A stretch of 64,000 nt of DNA. Origin: Limnoperna fortunei (taxonomy: Eukaryota > Mollusca > Bivalvia > Mytilida > Modiolidae). Every line of letters starts with the position of its first letter. Positions within the stretch are counted from its first letter, which is position 1. The translations under genes were made by a program, and so were the position numbers. The stretch lies in assembly GCA_944474755.1 (NCBI GenBank), contig OX104125.1, positions 49,007,288-49,071,287 on the forward strand, in the 5' to 3' direction. Positions 33,030-43,649 of this stretch are shown here, one piece after another. Under the pieces are notes generated by a model. The model searched no databases. It worked only from the letters and a program-made list of their open reading frames with translations, and was not told the origin of the DNA.

Positions 33030-34020
33030 TGTCTCGCCTGCATTCCGCATCAGTAACGAAAAAAAATTACGTCATAAGGCCAAAAATAAAATTTCATTTG
33101 TTTGCCGTTTCCGGCCGACTCTCCCTTTTACATCCGACTAGAATAATTTTTTTTCATGCGCTGGAAAAAGATTTTTTTTATTGTCATTTTCGGCATTTTG
33201 CATGGCCGTTGTGGTGTTTCTTGTTTTTTGTTGTTTTTTTTTTGGTGATTCGTCGTTCCCGATTCAGTATCGGCAAAACGTTTGAAACCATACCATTTTG
33301 CTCGCTCTCATTTCGATGTTTCAAGTGACATTGACAAATCATTACATTTATATCGGCAAAACGTTTGAAACGAACGAATATTAACCTTTTCAACAACGAT
33401 GTTACAAAGGACATTGAATATTTAAATCCCACGAGGAGGATGGCGTCCCTCGTGCTTATTTTTAGCCTTGAATCCATGATATTACATTTAGAGAAAAACT
33501 ATCTTCTTTTTCAAAAAAAAAAAAAAATAAATTCCCTCCCTACCTACCCACCTATTTCAGCCCTGAGTCGGCAACATCAAACGAACAATATTTTAATCCT
33601 GGCCTAAGCATGATGTAAATAGCATTAGATTGTTATCATTTAAAATATACAATGCATGGTTACAGAGTAATGGACCTAATCCAAAAACTGTAACTTAGTC
33701 ACTGGACCATAAAATTGAGGTCATGTTAAGTTGAGACCTACAAGACACTCATGTACTAATCATTAGCAATCTATATACTAAATACTGTCATCCTACCATG
33801 CATGGTTACAGAGGAATTGCCCTAATCCAGAAAATTGAACATAATCCCTGGACCATGAAATTAAAGTCAAGGTCTGCATTCCGCATCAGTAATTAACAAA
33901 ATTTTGTCATGAGCATCACATAAATAGGAATAAATTCTTATCATGTAAAATATACAATGCATGGTTACAGAGAAACTGACCCAATCCAAAAAATTTAACA
34001 TAATCCCTGGTCTCTAGTGA
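33030..34020 (+). repeat. Repeat family 5 (TGTCTCGCCTGC start) with 146-bp-type units, interrupted
   Basis: It starts TGTCTCGCCTGCATTCCGC and contains two to three diverged units of the family expanded at 39066-39690 (TGGACCATGAAATT, ATCCTACCATGCATGGTTAC). GCATTCCGCATCAGTAA occurs twice (33040, 33878). The stretch 33060-33600 looks inserted and carries ATCGGCAAAACGTTTGAAAC twice. The ORFs at 33029-33607 overlap on both strands without domains. Confidence 0.55.
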
Positions 34021-34029
34021 TTTTCACCA

Positions 34030-34405
34030 TATAATAATATTAAAGTAACACTTGATCTGTATATTTTGCTATAAGATAATTAGGCCATGTAAAGCTTATT
34101 ACCTGATTTATACAACCCACAATGAAGCCGGTGATGCATATCATTTCTAATTGCTCAGAGTGATCATTAGTCATTGACAAATTTAGAACAGACACTTAGT
34201 TTCAAGGTTTAGTGCATGAGTGAAGCATAGCTTTTTTCAATGTTGTATTTTCCCGAGTTATTAAAGAAAGTCAGGTAAGTACATTTTTGCATTTAAGGTT
34301 TTTATTTTGAAAGTCAGCCATATCTAGTATTTGCAATATTTAAAATCATTTTTCTTTGATCCTATTATTAATTCTCTTTATTTGTCTATGAAATAATACA
34401 TATTA
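34030..34405. other. Upstream of the zinc-finger/OTU frame; nothing recognised
   Basis: AT-rich, with no clear promoter element. Confidence 0.3.
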
Positions 34406-34407
34406 AG

Positions 34408-35133
34408 ATGTTTGTTTGTGGAGAATGTGGTAAAAAGTACAAAAGCAAAAATGGATTAAAGAACCATACATGTATCATTTGCAAACTTTGTATGAAAACA
34501 TTTTTATCATCACAAAAGCTTAAAAAACATAAATGTGAAAAACAAAATATTGCAGAAACATTTAACTGCCAATATTGTTTGAAAAAATATACTTCAGAAC
34601 AGCGTTTGTTGCAGCACAAATGTACATACTGCATGAAATGCACAATGAAATTTTCATCTTTTCAAAGACTTCAGCATCATGTATGTACTTCTGTTGCCCA
34701 ATGTAGATCTACCAGCAAAATAAAAGAACAAATCAAGAATGCCAAGAATGATGTCATTAACACTGATACTTCTAATTCAAGGAGTGAAAAAACAGGTTTA
34801 GAATCTGTTGTGACTGCTGATAATATGTCTTTGATGAACTTCAAAACTGAACAACTATCAGTTCCCAGCACTGTTGAAATTTTCAGTAAATCAGTATTAG
34901 GAAAACTTGTACCTTCAGATGTAAGCAGCCACAAAGAAAAACAATCAGTGAATGGAGATGTTCAATTGACAACAAAAGGTGCAGATAATAAGCATGCGAC
35001 AGATGCCTTTGTAGGTACAAAGATGACAGATGATAACTGTACAAATATAGCTGATTTATGCATTACAGATACAAGCCTTGATACTTTCAGATTTAACCCA
35101 GTTGATTTAAACTTGGCAAATGTCACAATGTAA
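34408..35133 (+). pseudogene. C2HC zinc-finger protein, N-terminal part of a zinc-finger/OTU gene
   Basis: The 241-residue frame from ATG 34408 has four tandem fingers in the first 95 residues: FVCGECGKKYKSKNGLKNHT, CKLCMKTFLSSQKLKKHKC, FNCQYCLKKYTSEQRLLQHK and CMKCTMKFSSFQRLQHHVC. Each is Cys-x2-Cys-x12-His-x(2-3)-Cys type. A Ser/Thr/Asp-rich tail without further domains follows. The stop at 35131 comes after NLANVTM. One base out of frame, the sequence continues as LNIKLDHPSYPLYGWNLNNI towards an OTU domain, so the stop looks like a frameshift. Possibly a transposon-encoded protein, since OTU domains occur in Helentron-like elements, but no helicase is present. Confidence 0.65.
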
Positions 35134-35137
35134 CAAA

Positions 35138-35411
35138 CTGAATATAAAATTGGATCATCCTTCATATCCTTTATATGGCTGGAACTTGAATAACATAATT
35201 GGTAGACCAACTAAAAACTATCACAGGTAATGGCAACTGCTTTTTTAGGGCTATTTCATTTGTCTTGACCGGAAAAGAATCAAACCATATGAAAATAAGG
35301 ATGGCTGTTGTCAGTCATATCTTTCAGTTAGGAACAAAGCTCCACCCCTTGCTTAATCGTGGTCAAACATGTTTTGCCTATGTTTTGGAAAACAAAATTA
35401 AGATTAATTAA
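35138..35411 (+). pseudogene. OTU-type cysteine protease fragment, frameshifted and truncated
   Basis: GWNLNNIIGRPTK is followed, after a one-base shift in a run of A near 35213, by TITGNGNCFFRAISFVLTG. This is the OTU catalytic Asp/Asn-Gly-Asn-Cys box with Cys kept and Asn where Asp is common. SNHMKIRMAVVSHI follows. OTU enzymes cleave ubiquitin conjugates and use a later His, which is missing because the frame ends at 35411 where a SINE fragment begins. It looks like the continuation of the zinc-finger frame upstream. Confidence 0.7.
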
Positions 35412-35530
35412 TCAATTAAGATTGTATTCAAGTACGCTCTGCCTGAATCGAACCCGCATTCTCAGTGTTGACAGATCACGTGATCAATAGTAGATGAACA
35501 ACCTAAACCACTGGACCAGCTAGACCCAAA
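35412..35530 (-). mobile_element. SINE head fragment
   Basis: The tRNA-like end only. On the minus strand, TGGTTTAGGTTGTTCATC stands for the A-box side and GGGTTCGATTC for the B box. It abuts the OTU fragment on the left and a LINE 3' piece on the right. Confidence 0.75.
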
Positions 35531-35535
35531 ATTGT

Positions 35536-36286
35536 TTGTTGATTTCTTGGTGTTTTACAATATTGTATAGGTTACTATATGTATACTCAAATGTTTATGG
35601 TTTTGATATTAAGTGGATAACTTTTATAAAGAATATTTTTGATAATTGTGGTCTATCAAATGTTTGGAGATCACAAAATTTCTACTCTTCTCTTTGGATA
35701 GAAAAATGCATTACTCAGCGTTTAAAAGATCAATTTTTCCAAAACTGGTCTGCAGATATTTTTAACTCACCAAAAACTATTTGTTATCGTTTATATAAAT
35801 CGGAATTCTGTTTTGAAAAATATTTAATAGATTTACCTTGTTATCTTTCACAAATTCTGTGCAAATTTAGATGTGGATGTCATCACCTGCCAATTGAGGC
35901 AGGGCGATGGCAAGGGATTCCAAGACAAAATAGAATATGTATATTATGTAATTCACATGAAATCGGTGATGAGTACCATTACATTATGATCTGTAAATTT
36001 TTTAAAAAAGATAGAAAAGAATTATTACCAGATTATTGTCAATCAAATGCAAATACTTTAAAATTTGCAAATCTTTTTGCTTCACATGAAAAGGACATAC
36101 TTTGTAAACTTTCTAAATTTGTGAAAATAATTTTAACAAAGGTCGCACCTCCAGGTTAAATGTATCATATATGTAATGTTTGCACATGCAATCTAATCTA
36201 TGTAAATTATACCAATTGTGTTTATTTTCTCTGTAACTCTGTAGTTTATGAGAATAAAGTATTCTAAAGTATTCTAAAGTAACTCC
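35536..36286 (+). mobile_element. 3' piece of a non-LTR retrotransposon
   Basis: A 207-residue open frame ends in the LINE C-terminal pattern LCKFRCGCHHLPIEAGRW, then CILCNSHEIGDEYHYIMIC (Cys-x2-Cys-x9-His-x4-Cys). After the stop near 36159 comes a short 3'UTR and a tail of repeated TATTCTAAAG units ending near 36286. Such simple-repeat tails are usual for LINE 3' ends. RT and endonuclease are missing (5' truncation). Confidence 0.8.
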
Positions 36287-36400
36287 ACTTTCAGCAATTT
36301 TTCACTGTAGAAATGCATGTACCTTTTATCGGAGGGGGGGGGTGTCATAGCAGCTGTAGAACCATTTAAAACACAGTAAGGCTTGAACCCACAACCTTCA
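36287..36400 (-). mobile_element. Diverged SINE fragment
   Basis: CTCCACTTTCAGCAATTTTTC matches the SINE tail side, and GAACCCACAACC may be the remains of the B-box side. A poly-G run interrupts it. Confidence 0.4.
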
Positions 36401-36617
36401 AGCTTTGTTTGTTTTTGTTGTCTTTAATTCTTAGTCATATTTATACTGAGTGATAAAGTAATAATGACGATCTATCACGTCATTTTCAAACAAGACCTCG
36501 AATTATTATATCTCGGTCCATATATTACCTGCACAAATCATTAATAGCATTGTAGTATGTTTCTTCATCCACAGTTTGATATTTTAGTTCTAATAGTTAT
36601 GTTTTGTTTTCAGAAAC

Positions 36618-37021
36618 ATGGGCAAAATAAATAAATCCCTCAATAAAGTAAGAAGTGAAAGCCACACATTACTCAAATCAATAAGAAACTTGCAAGAAAT
36701 TAGAAAAAATAGACCTTATAAAACAGCAGAAGCCGTAAAAGATATACAAAGATTAGCAAGGAAGACAAAAGCCGCATTAAAAAGTTTTAATGCAATTTTA
36801 AGAAACCAAATAGTAGGAAGTTTGGATAAACTTGTCAATAAATTCGACACTTTTTCTAAGGAGTTAGAAATTGCGCATATCCAGATGAATACCCAAGAAA
36901 TTGAACACAATTACTCAAATCAATAAGAAACTTTAATATTGAAAAATTAGAAATAGACATACCCAAAATATTGGGAAACATTGACTACTTTACAAAGAAA
37001 TTTGAGGGTGAGACTACACAG
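36618..37021 (+). CDS. Exon 1 of an unrecognised lysine-rich coiled-coil gene (gene C)
   Basis: Acceptor TTTTGTTTTCAG lies just before AAAC-ATG at 36618. The product starts MGKINKSLNKVRSESHTLLK and is basic and helical, with heptad-like leucines and many Lys/Arg. The frame stops at 36924, but two bases out of frame it continues as FNIEKLEIDIPKILGNIDYF and TKKFEGETTQ to 37021. This implies a frameshift or an unseen small intron. The change lies where 27 bases (ACTCAAATCAATAAGAAACTT core) repeat a segment from 36671. The exon is followed by GCATGT, not GT. It could also be an internal exon. No known family recognised. Confidence 0.5.
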
Positions 37022-37325
37022 GCATGTTTTCTTTCCTAGCACATTTTATATAATAGTCCATTTAAGATTGAATACTGCCTTACTTCAGTTCAAATTTAAA
37101 TTTAAAATTTGCATTTCATACTTCTGCATATCATAATAATTTCAAGTTTCAATAATCCTAAAAAAAAAAAAAGAAAAAATTAACATTGCAGCCCAAATGT
37201 AAGTAAGAAAATATGTTTCAGACAATTGAAAAAAAAATGCATGACTTGTATTTTATTTTGAAATTAGTTTTTGAAGAATTTATACTTGTAAGAATCTGCT
37301 TTAAAAAATTGATTTTCTTACCTAG

Positions 37326-37385
37326 GATGGTACTGAGCAAAAATGTATGGAGCAATCAAAAGCCAGTACATCTACAGCTACCAAG
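37326..37385 (+). CDS. Exon 2 of gene C (20 codons, GC donor)
   Basis: Acceptor TTTTCTTACCTAG|GATGG. Exactly 60 bp in phase 0, encoding DGTEQKCMEQSKASTSTATK. It is followed directly by GCATGTTATT. No GT gives a phase-0 exit nearby. Polar, Ser/Thr-rich linker. Confidence 0.5.
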
Positions 37386-37658
37386 GCATGTTATTATTTT
37401 TTTAATGTATTAAACTGTAAATAAATTGCTCTTAATGAACATGAGTATATTTTAAAATTAACCCAAAATTACTACATAAATGACATAAAAGGAATTTTTT
37501 TATACTTACATTTGAATTGTACAAATATTATATGAAATATATAAGTTAATAAGTCCAAAACTGTTAATATTTTTCAAAAATAAATAACTATATAATTTCA
37601 TCTTATACAAGTTAAATTGCAACATTTTTATGTAACTTTTACCGTTTTCATTATTCAG

Positions 37659-37721
37659 GATGACCATCAAGAACCAGGGGCATCAGACAATACAACACTA
37701 TCAATTAATGCAGATTCACAG
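37659..37721 (+). CDS. Exon 3 of gene C (21 codons, GC donor)
   Basis: Acceptor TTTCATTATTCAG|GATGAC. 63 bp in phase 0, encoding DDHQEPGASDNTTLSINADS and Q. It is followed by GCATGCTTAT. The same AG|GCATG junction ends exons 1 and 2. Confidence 0.5.
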
Positions 37722-38042
37722 GCATGCTTATAATTTGTTACACATATCATAACAAAAATGCTTTACATATATCAGATAATCGTCAGTAATTATGAAAATA
37801 ATATATAGATAAGTGTTTTGTTTCAATTTACTTTTCACAGAAGGGTGGTTTACTTGAATTAATATAATAAGACCCAATTAAATAAAATTGTAAACAATTT
37901 TATAAAATATTTTTTTAAACACTTTATAAATTTTCATGAACGATATGATATTTCTTTTTTGTAAAATATATAATTCAACCATTTCAACTACTATATAACA
38001 TCAATAAGTATTTTCAACTAATCAAATTTTTTTTACAAATAG

Positions 38043-38126
38043 ATAGAGCTTACAGACAGCGATGATGAGGCACTTTCGCAGTGTCCTCTTTTTTCGATTA
38101 CAGTGGAGCAAGAGGAAGTTGAATAA
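38043..38126 (+). CDS. Terminal exon 4 of gene C with SUMO-interaction-like motif
   Basis: Acceptor TTTTTACAAATAG|ATAGAG. 27 codons and TAA, encoding IELTDSDDEALSQ, then CPLFSITVEQEEVE. IELTDSDDE fits the hydrophobic-acidic pattern of a SUMO-interacting motif, which would suggest a nuclear or SUMO-linked role (inference). An alternative acceptor four bases on opens another frame without acidic character and is less likely. A SINE lies about 100 bp downstream. Confidence 0.5.
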   Translation: MELTDSDDEALSQCPLFSITVEQEEVE

Positions 38127-38234
38127 ATTTTTTTTGCTATGAAGATGATGAAGTTATGAATTTCTTGGACTTTGTAGATGTTTAATGATGTTTATAATAC
38201 ATTACTCCTTTTTGGGTGAACATGTCAAGTTTGA

Positions 38235-38494
38235 TGTTTGTTTGATGGTGTTTAACGCCACTTTCAGCTATTTACAGCTATATTATGGCGTGCAGTTTTT
38301 ATTGGGGGAGGAAGCCGGAGTACCCGGAGAAAACCCCCGACCTGCGGTAGGAAAACTGGCAATCTTTGTCAATTAAGTTTGGAGTCGAGTACACCCTGCC
38401 TGCAGTGAGAAAAAAACCCGCAATCTCAGTGTTGACAAACCACGTGATCAATAGTAGACGAACTACCTTGACCACTCGACCACCGTGGCCCCCC
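38235..38494 (-). mobile_element. tRNA-derived SINE with 12-bp target-site duplication
   Basis: Same head, body and tail as the copy at 5703. TGTCAAGTTTGA flanks it at 38223-38234 and 38495-38506. The B-box side is mutated (AAAAAACCCGC). Confidence 0.9.
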
Positions 38495-38506
38495 TGTCAA
38501 GTTTGA

Positions 38507-39060
38507 CAAAATATCTCAACATAGCAGATGAATTATTATTGCATGTTGTGTATAGTTCTTGATTTTGCATGAAAACAGGTATATCATGTTCTTCTGGGAG
38601 AGCTTTCTATTCAGCTAAATTATGGTTTCCACATTTTATTTGCTGAGTTGGTTGAATATTCAAAAATATCCTGAATGAAACGTCATCATGCTTAAGTACA
38701 TCTTTTGGTTTCCTTGTACATCTATCCAAAGACTTGAAAATATGTATTAGCATACCAAAATAAACAGACTTAAAAATAGAAGGGATCAGAATAATGTGTC
38801 CATTTAGCCTAATACAGGAAAACTGAGCTTAATTCAAAGCAAATTCCTTTGATTAAAAACAACAGTAAAACAAATAAAAATGTGTCCTGAATAAAGCTGA
38901 AATATTAATCGCTGGACATTACACAACACAACATTTCACAACCAGTATAAAATTCTTTCACAGTCTGCTACATCAAATATCAAGCAGCTTCATGAAAGTT
39001 CTTTGAATACTTTTTTAGTCCATCATTCAGTCTACCCAGTTTAAGATCATAAACTCCTAA
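38507..39060. other. No gene seen
   Basis: AT-rich sequence leading into the 146-bp array. Confidence 0.35.
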
Positions 39061-39065
39061 TTAAC

Positions 39066-39690
39066 GCTGGACCGTGAAATTGAGGTCAAGGTCAGGTGAC
39101 ACCTACCAGACAGTCATGTACTGGTCATCAGCAACCTATATACCAAATATTGTCATCCTACCATGTGTGGTTAAAGAGGAACTGTCGTAACCCAAAAACT
39201 TTAACGTAGTCGCTGGACCGTGAAATTGAGGTCAAGGTCAGGTGACACCTACCAGACAGTCATGTACTGGTCATCAGCAACCTATATACCAAATATTGTC
39301 ATCCTACCATGTGTGGTTACAGAGGAACTGTCGTAACCCAAAAACTTTAACGTAGTCGCTGGACCGTGAAATTGAGGTCAAGGTCAGGTGACACCTACCA
39401 GACAGTCATGTACTAGTCATCAGCAACATATAAACCAAATATTGTCATCCTACCATGTGTAGTTACAGAGGAACTGTCGTAACCCAAAAACTTTAACGTA
39501 GTCGCTGGACCGTGAAATTGAGGTCAAGGTCAGGTGACACCTACCAGACAGTCATGTACTAGTCATCAGCAACATATAAACCAAATATTGTCATCCTACC
39601 ATGTGTAGTTACAGAGGAACTGCCCTAACCCAAAAACTTTAACGTAGTCACTGGACCGTGAAATTGAGGTCATGGTCAGGTCACAGGTGA
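39066..39690 (+). repeat. 146-bp tandem repeat, about 4.3 units
   Basis: ACTGTCGTAACCCAAAAAC recurs at 39181, 39327 and 39473, exactly 146 bp apart. Units contain GACCGTGAAATTGAGGTCAA and GACACCTACCAGACAGTCAT. Copies are almost identical, so expansion is recent. Diverged single units are at 33660-34010. Confidence 0.95.
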
Positions 39691-39853
39691 CTGACTGGCA
39701 AGTACTCATCATAAGGTACCTCTGCCTAGGGCTTGGACATACAAATATATGAAGCAAGATGTCAAGTGTTTACGCCGCCGCCGCCGCTGCTGGATTCCCA
39801 TACATATGTCTCCTCTCCAGCTCCAGCGACTTTCGTCGCAGGCGAGACAATAA
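39691..39853 (+). repeat. 3' terminus of repeat family 5 with hairpin end
   Basis: After the tandem units come CCGCCGCCGCCGCTGCTGG and TATGTCTC..TTTCGTCGCAGGCGAGACAA. GCAGGCGAGACA (39838-39849) is the exact inverse of the family start TGTCTCGCCTGC at 33030. Confidence 0.7.
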
Positions 39854-39859
39854 AATTGA

Positions 39860-40355
39860 ACCCAACAAGTCTTTCTTCTAACATATACATTACATAATAT
39901 AACATAACAAAATCTAAAAATGCCTTTTTATTATCAAATTATCTAACTAACTAATAAAAGAAACAAATATACACATTTTATGTTGTAAAGATAAGAATGC
40001 ATTAAAAAAAAATACTAAGCATACCCTATAAATCATGAAATAATCCCAGAAATATAATTTAAGCCATGATCCTTTCTAGCATGGTCACAAGCACATTAAT
40101 ATGCATTTTAAAGGTTGAAGGATTTAAAAAAATACGAAAAACTGTAAATGAAATATTTTCTTTATTATTTAATTAGCCATTTATCACTTACAACATGAAT
40201 TATATAAGGTTGTACTATAAGACAAGGTTGTGGCAAGCATACGTTTCGTATTCCTGATCTAAGCAAAAAAAAAACTATTTGTGTAACAAATAGTTTAAGA
40301 CTTCTACATGTATACTTAAGACTATGTCCACAGCAGCAACAACTTCATGCGAATA
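39860..40355. other. No gene seen
   Basis: AT-rich. ACTATTTGTGTAACAAATAGTTTA near 40274-40297 is a small hairpin. Confidence 0.35.
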
Positions 40356-40832
40356 TCATTTTCCAGAATTGTTTATGAAAACATTGAAAAGGATATTGAA
40401 AATCTAGAAAATAAAATGAATATACTAGTACAACCATTTGATTACACTTACAGCTTACTAAGGCAAAAGAAAACTGAATTAGAAAAGAAAAGGGAAGAAA
40501 TGGTAGAAGGGATATTATTAAGGTAAAGAGTTAATTGGCATGAACATGGGGAAAAATGTTCTCAGTATTTTTGCAAATTAGAAAGAAAGAATTATATAAA
40601 AAAGACTATCTCTGATGTAATTACTGATAATGGGGATCATATTACGAATCAGGGACAAATTTTACAAGAACAATGTGATTTTTTATAAAAAACTGTATCA
40701 AAAAAACTTAGAGTGTGAAATTGATTATGATGAAACATTTTTTAATCACAATGTTAAATTCACAGATGACCAAAGAGATCTTTGTGAGGGTAATATTACT
40801 ATTGCAGAATGTGCTGAGGCCTTGAAAAACTA

Positions 40833-41447
40833 ATGACTAATGGAAAGAGTCCAGGTTCAGATGGGTACACTGTAGACTGTTACAAATTTTTTTGGAAAGA
40901 TATTGGACCTTTTATTTATAGATCTTTACATTTTGGGTATGAGACTGGACATTTTTCCCAATTTCAGTACCAAAGTATTATTACCTGTATACCCAAGGAA
41001 GGAAAAGATAGACGTTTTTTAAGTAATTGGAGACCAATTTGTCTCCTGAACACTGACATTAAGATAGCATCAGCAGCAATTGCAAATAGATTAAAACATG
41101 TTTTACCCAGTATAATCAGTGACACACAGAAAGGTTTCATTAAAGGTAGATTTATGGGGGAAAATACTAGACTATTATATGATATAATGCACTATCTTGA
41201 GGGACATGATATTACTGGTGTACTCTTTTTAGTGGATTTTGAAAAAGCATTTGATTCTATTAAATGGGAATTTTTATTAAAAGCTTTTAAGAGTTTTAAT
41301 TTTGGTCCATCTTTCTGTAAATGGTTTAAGACCTTTTACAAAGATGCTCAGAGCAGTGTTATAAATAATGGTAACATATCCAGTTTCTTTTACCTGAAAC
41401 GTGGCTGTAGGCAAGGTGACCCCTTTCTCCCTATCTGTTTATTATAG
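40833..41447 (+). pseudogene. Reverse transcriptase N-terminal two-thirds, L1/Tx1-like
   Basis: KSPGSDGYTVDCYKFFW, ITCIPKEGKDRR, NWRPICLLNTDIKIASAAIA, QKGFIKGRFMGENTR, motif A FLVDFEKAFDSIKWEFLLKA near 41220 and motif B RGCRQGDP near 41405. A frameshift after GDP gives an early stop; in the next frame SPYLFIIGVELLS continues, with one further stop codon. Confidence 0.85.
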
Positions 41448-41533
41448 GGGTTGAATTACTCTCTATAAAATAAAAATCTAACCCAGAAGTTAAAGGCATT
41501 ACAGTTAACAATAGGGAATCTCTCATTAGTCAA

Positions 41534-42430
41534 TATGCTGATGATACATTTTTGGTCCTTGATGGTACTGAACACTCACTAAAATCCACAATGCAATGCT
41601 TCAATTCTTTTTATAAAGCGTCCGGATTAAAGATAAATGTTACCAAAACCAGAGCCATATGGATTGGAAATAAAAAGTATTCAGATCATATATTGTGTCC
41701 AGATTTAAGTTTAAATTGGTCAGATGCTAACTTTAAAGTACTGGGTTTAGAATTTTCTCTAGATTTAGATAATATGTTAGAAATAAATTTTGCAAAGAAA
41801 ATTAAGGAAGTTTCATCTATTCTAAAAAGTTGGCATCATAGAAAACTCACTATGCTTGGAAAAGTTACTGTCATTAAAAGTCTAGCTATATCCAAGTTAG
41901 TGCACTTATATACAGCTTTACCAAATCTATCAGATTGTAAAATGAATGAACTTAATTCTTTATTTTACAGCTTCATATGGGATGGTAAAGCTGAGAAAAT
42001 TAAACGTAATACACTTATTGGTGAATATAGTCAATGTGGTCTAAATATGGTTCACCTTCAATCTTTCTGTAGGTATCTGAAGATCAGCTGGATTAAAAGA
42101 TATTTTTTAAATGTTAATGGTGACTGGCAAAATTTACTCTTACAAGAGTTGAAACTATATGGAGAGGAAAGAGTTCTTTACCTTCAAAAAGAAAAGTTGT
42201 TAGAAATTACAAATCCCGTCTGGAAGGATGTTCTTACAAGTATTGCTGTAGCCAAACCACTGGTTAAAGATTGCTTACCAAGTGTACTTTCCTTAGATAC
42301 TAGTATCTTAAATTTTATGAAAGTAGAGGAAATTAAATTATATCTTAACTGGAAAGATAAAGGAATACAGTATGTGAAAGACATTTTCGATTTCAATGCA
42401 AAGAAACTTTTTTTCCTTTCAACAAATTAG
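41534..42430 (+). pseudogene. RT motif C and C-terminal region, L1/Tx1-like
   Basis: YADDTFLVLDG at 41534 is motif C with both Asp. KINVTKTRAIWIGNKKYS, ILKSWHHRKLTMLGKVTVIK and FIWDGKAEKIKRNTL are typical of the L1/Tx1 region after RT. The frame is lost near 42430 and resumes in another frame at 42396-42740. Confidence 0.85.
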
Positions 42431-43180
42431 AAAGAAAATCCAAACCAGTAATTATCTAGCCTATTATAGTCTTGTGTCAAACATACCTAGATGGATAAAA
42501 GATATAGTAAAGAAACATTCGGTTGGCTTTAATTTACAAACTTTTGTACCAGTGGATGACTTTATTAACCAAGTCATCGAACAGAAAAAAGTTAAATTTT
42601 TATACAGACAGCTTGTTAATCAATCTGTGCAGTTACCTACAGAAAGTTTTTTGAAATGGGAACAAACTTTAGGAATAGAAGTTACAAATTGGTCAAAATA
42701 TTTTAGTATTTTGTATAAATCCTGTAGCAACACATACTAGTATCTAAGAAACTTTCAATTTAAGCTTCTCCACAGAGTAATTGCTACTAATTCATTATTG
42801 TATAAAATCAAACTTGTTGAGAGTAAACTTTGCACTTCTGTAAAAAGAGTGAAGAATCACTAGAACACATATTTTTCAGTTGTCCAGTTACTCACCAGTT
42901 TTGGGACCATCTTACTCAATAGTTGAGACTACATTATGTTGACTTATGGAAAATATAATATCGGGGGACACTAGAAGTTTATTTCTAAACTTGATGTTTA
43001 TCATGTTATATCCATATTGACATGATTGACTACAAATAGAAATGTAACAAAAATATTTTTTGTTAGTAAATGAATGAGAGTTGAGGAATGTTATGAGGAG
43101 ACATGTGTTTGAATAAATGAGTTTTTACATGTGTTTGAATGAATGAGTTTTACATGTGTTTGAATGAATGAGTTTTTTTT

Positions 43181-43633
43181 TAAATATACAATTTTAATAT
43201 GTATATTTCGTTTGTTTCTCTTTCTACAGTACTTCCAATAATAGGTTATTCCAATTTTTTTTCCAAATGAAAAAAATTATTACAGTCATTTATTGTATAA
43301 CTATGTATTATTACACAACCCTCATACCCCCTAGACAGGTGGTGTTCTAGAGGGCATTGTAAAACCCTGACTATTACCATATTAATTAAATTGAAAATTA
43401 TTGGTATTATTATTTTCAACTTAATCAGATTATGCAAAGGGTAAAGAATACAAAAAAACATCAAAAGGCAATTATATTTCTTTTATTTGAAGAATAACAT
43501 ATCAAATTTTCCCTTTAAGATTTAATTTGTTAATTGTGTTGCTTTTCTCATGATATATTATTATTAACATTCAACGTTTATATAATTTACATTCGAGTAC
43601 ATGTACAACATTTGCAATTTACTAGAAAAAATT
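43181..43633. other. No gene seen
   Basis: AT-rich. The 72-residue minus ORF at 43246-43464 has no support. Confidence 0.35.
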
Positions 43634-43649
43634 ATAAAGTTATATTGTT

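Larger units (their letters stand above)
40360..43180 (+). mobile_element. L1/Tx1-like LINE ORF2, 5'-truncated and degenerate
   Basis: The element begins in the region just before RT (ENIEKDIENLENKMN, HEHGEKCSQYFCKLE) without an APE domain. RT and a long C-terminal region follow, with several frameshifts and in-frame stops. The end near 42850 still shows EESLEHIFFSC-type residues in a shifted frame. The 3' part carries three short ATGTGTTTGAATGAATGAG repeats (43104-43170). Motifs NWRPICLLN, GFIKGR and DFEKAFDS are those of L1/Tx1-type elements. It is not active. Confidence 0.85.
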
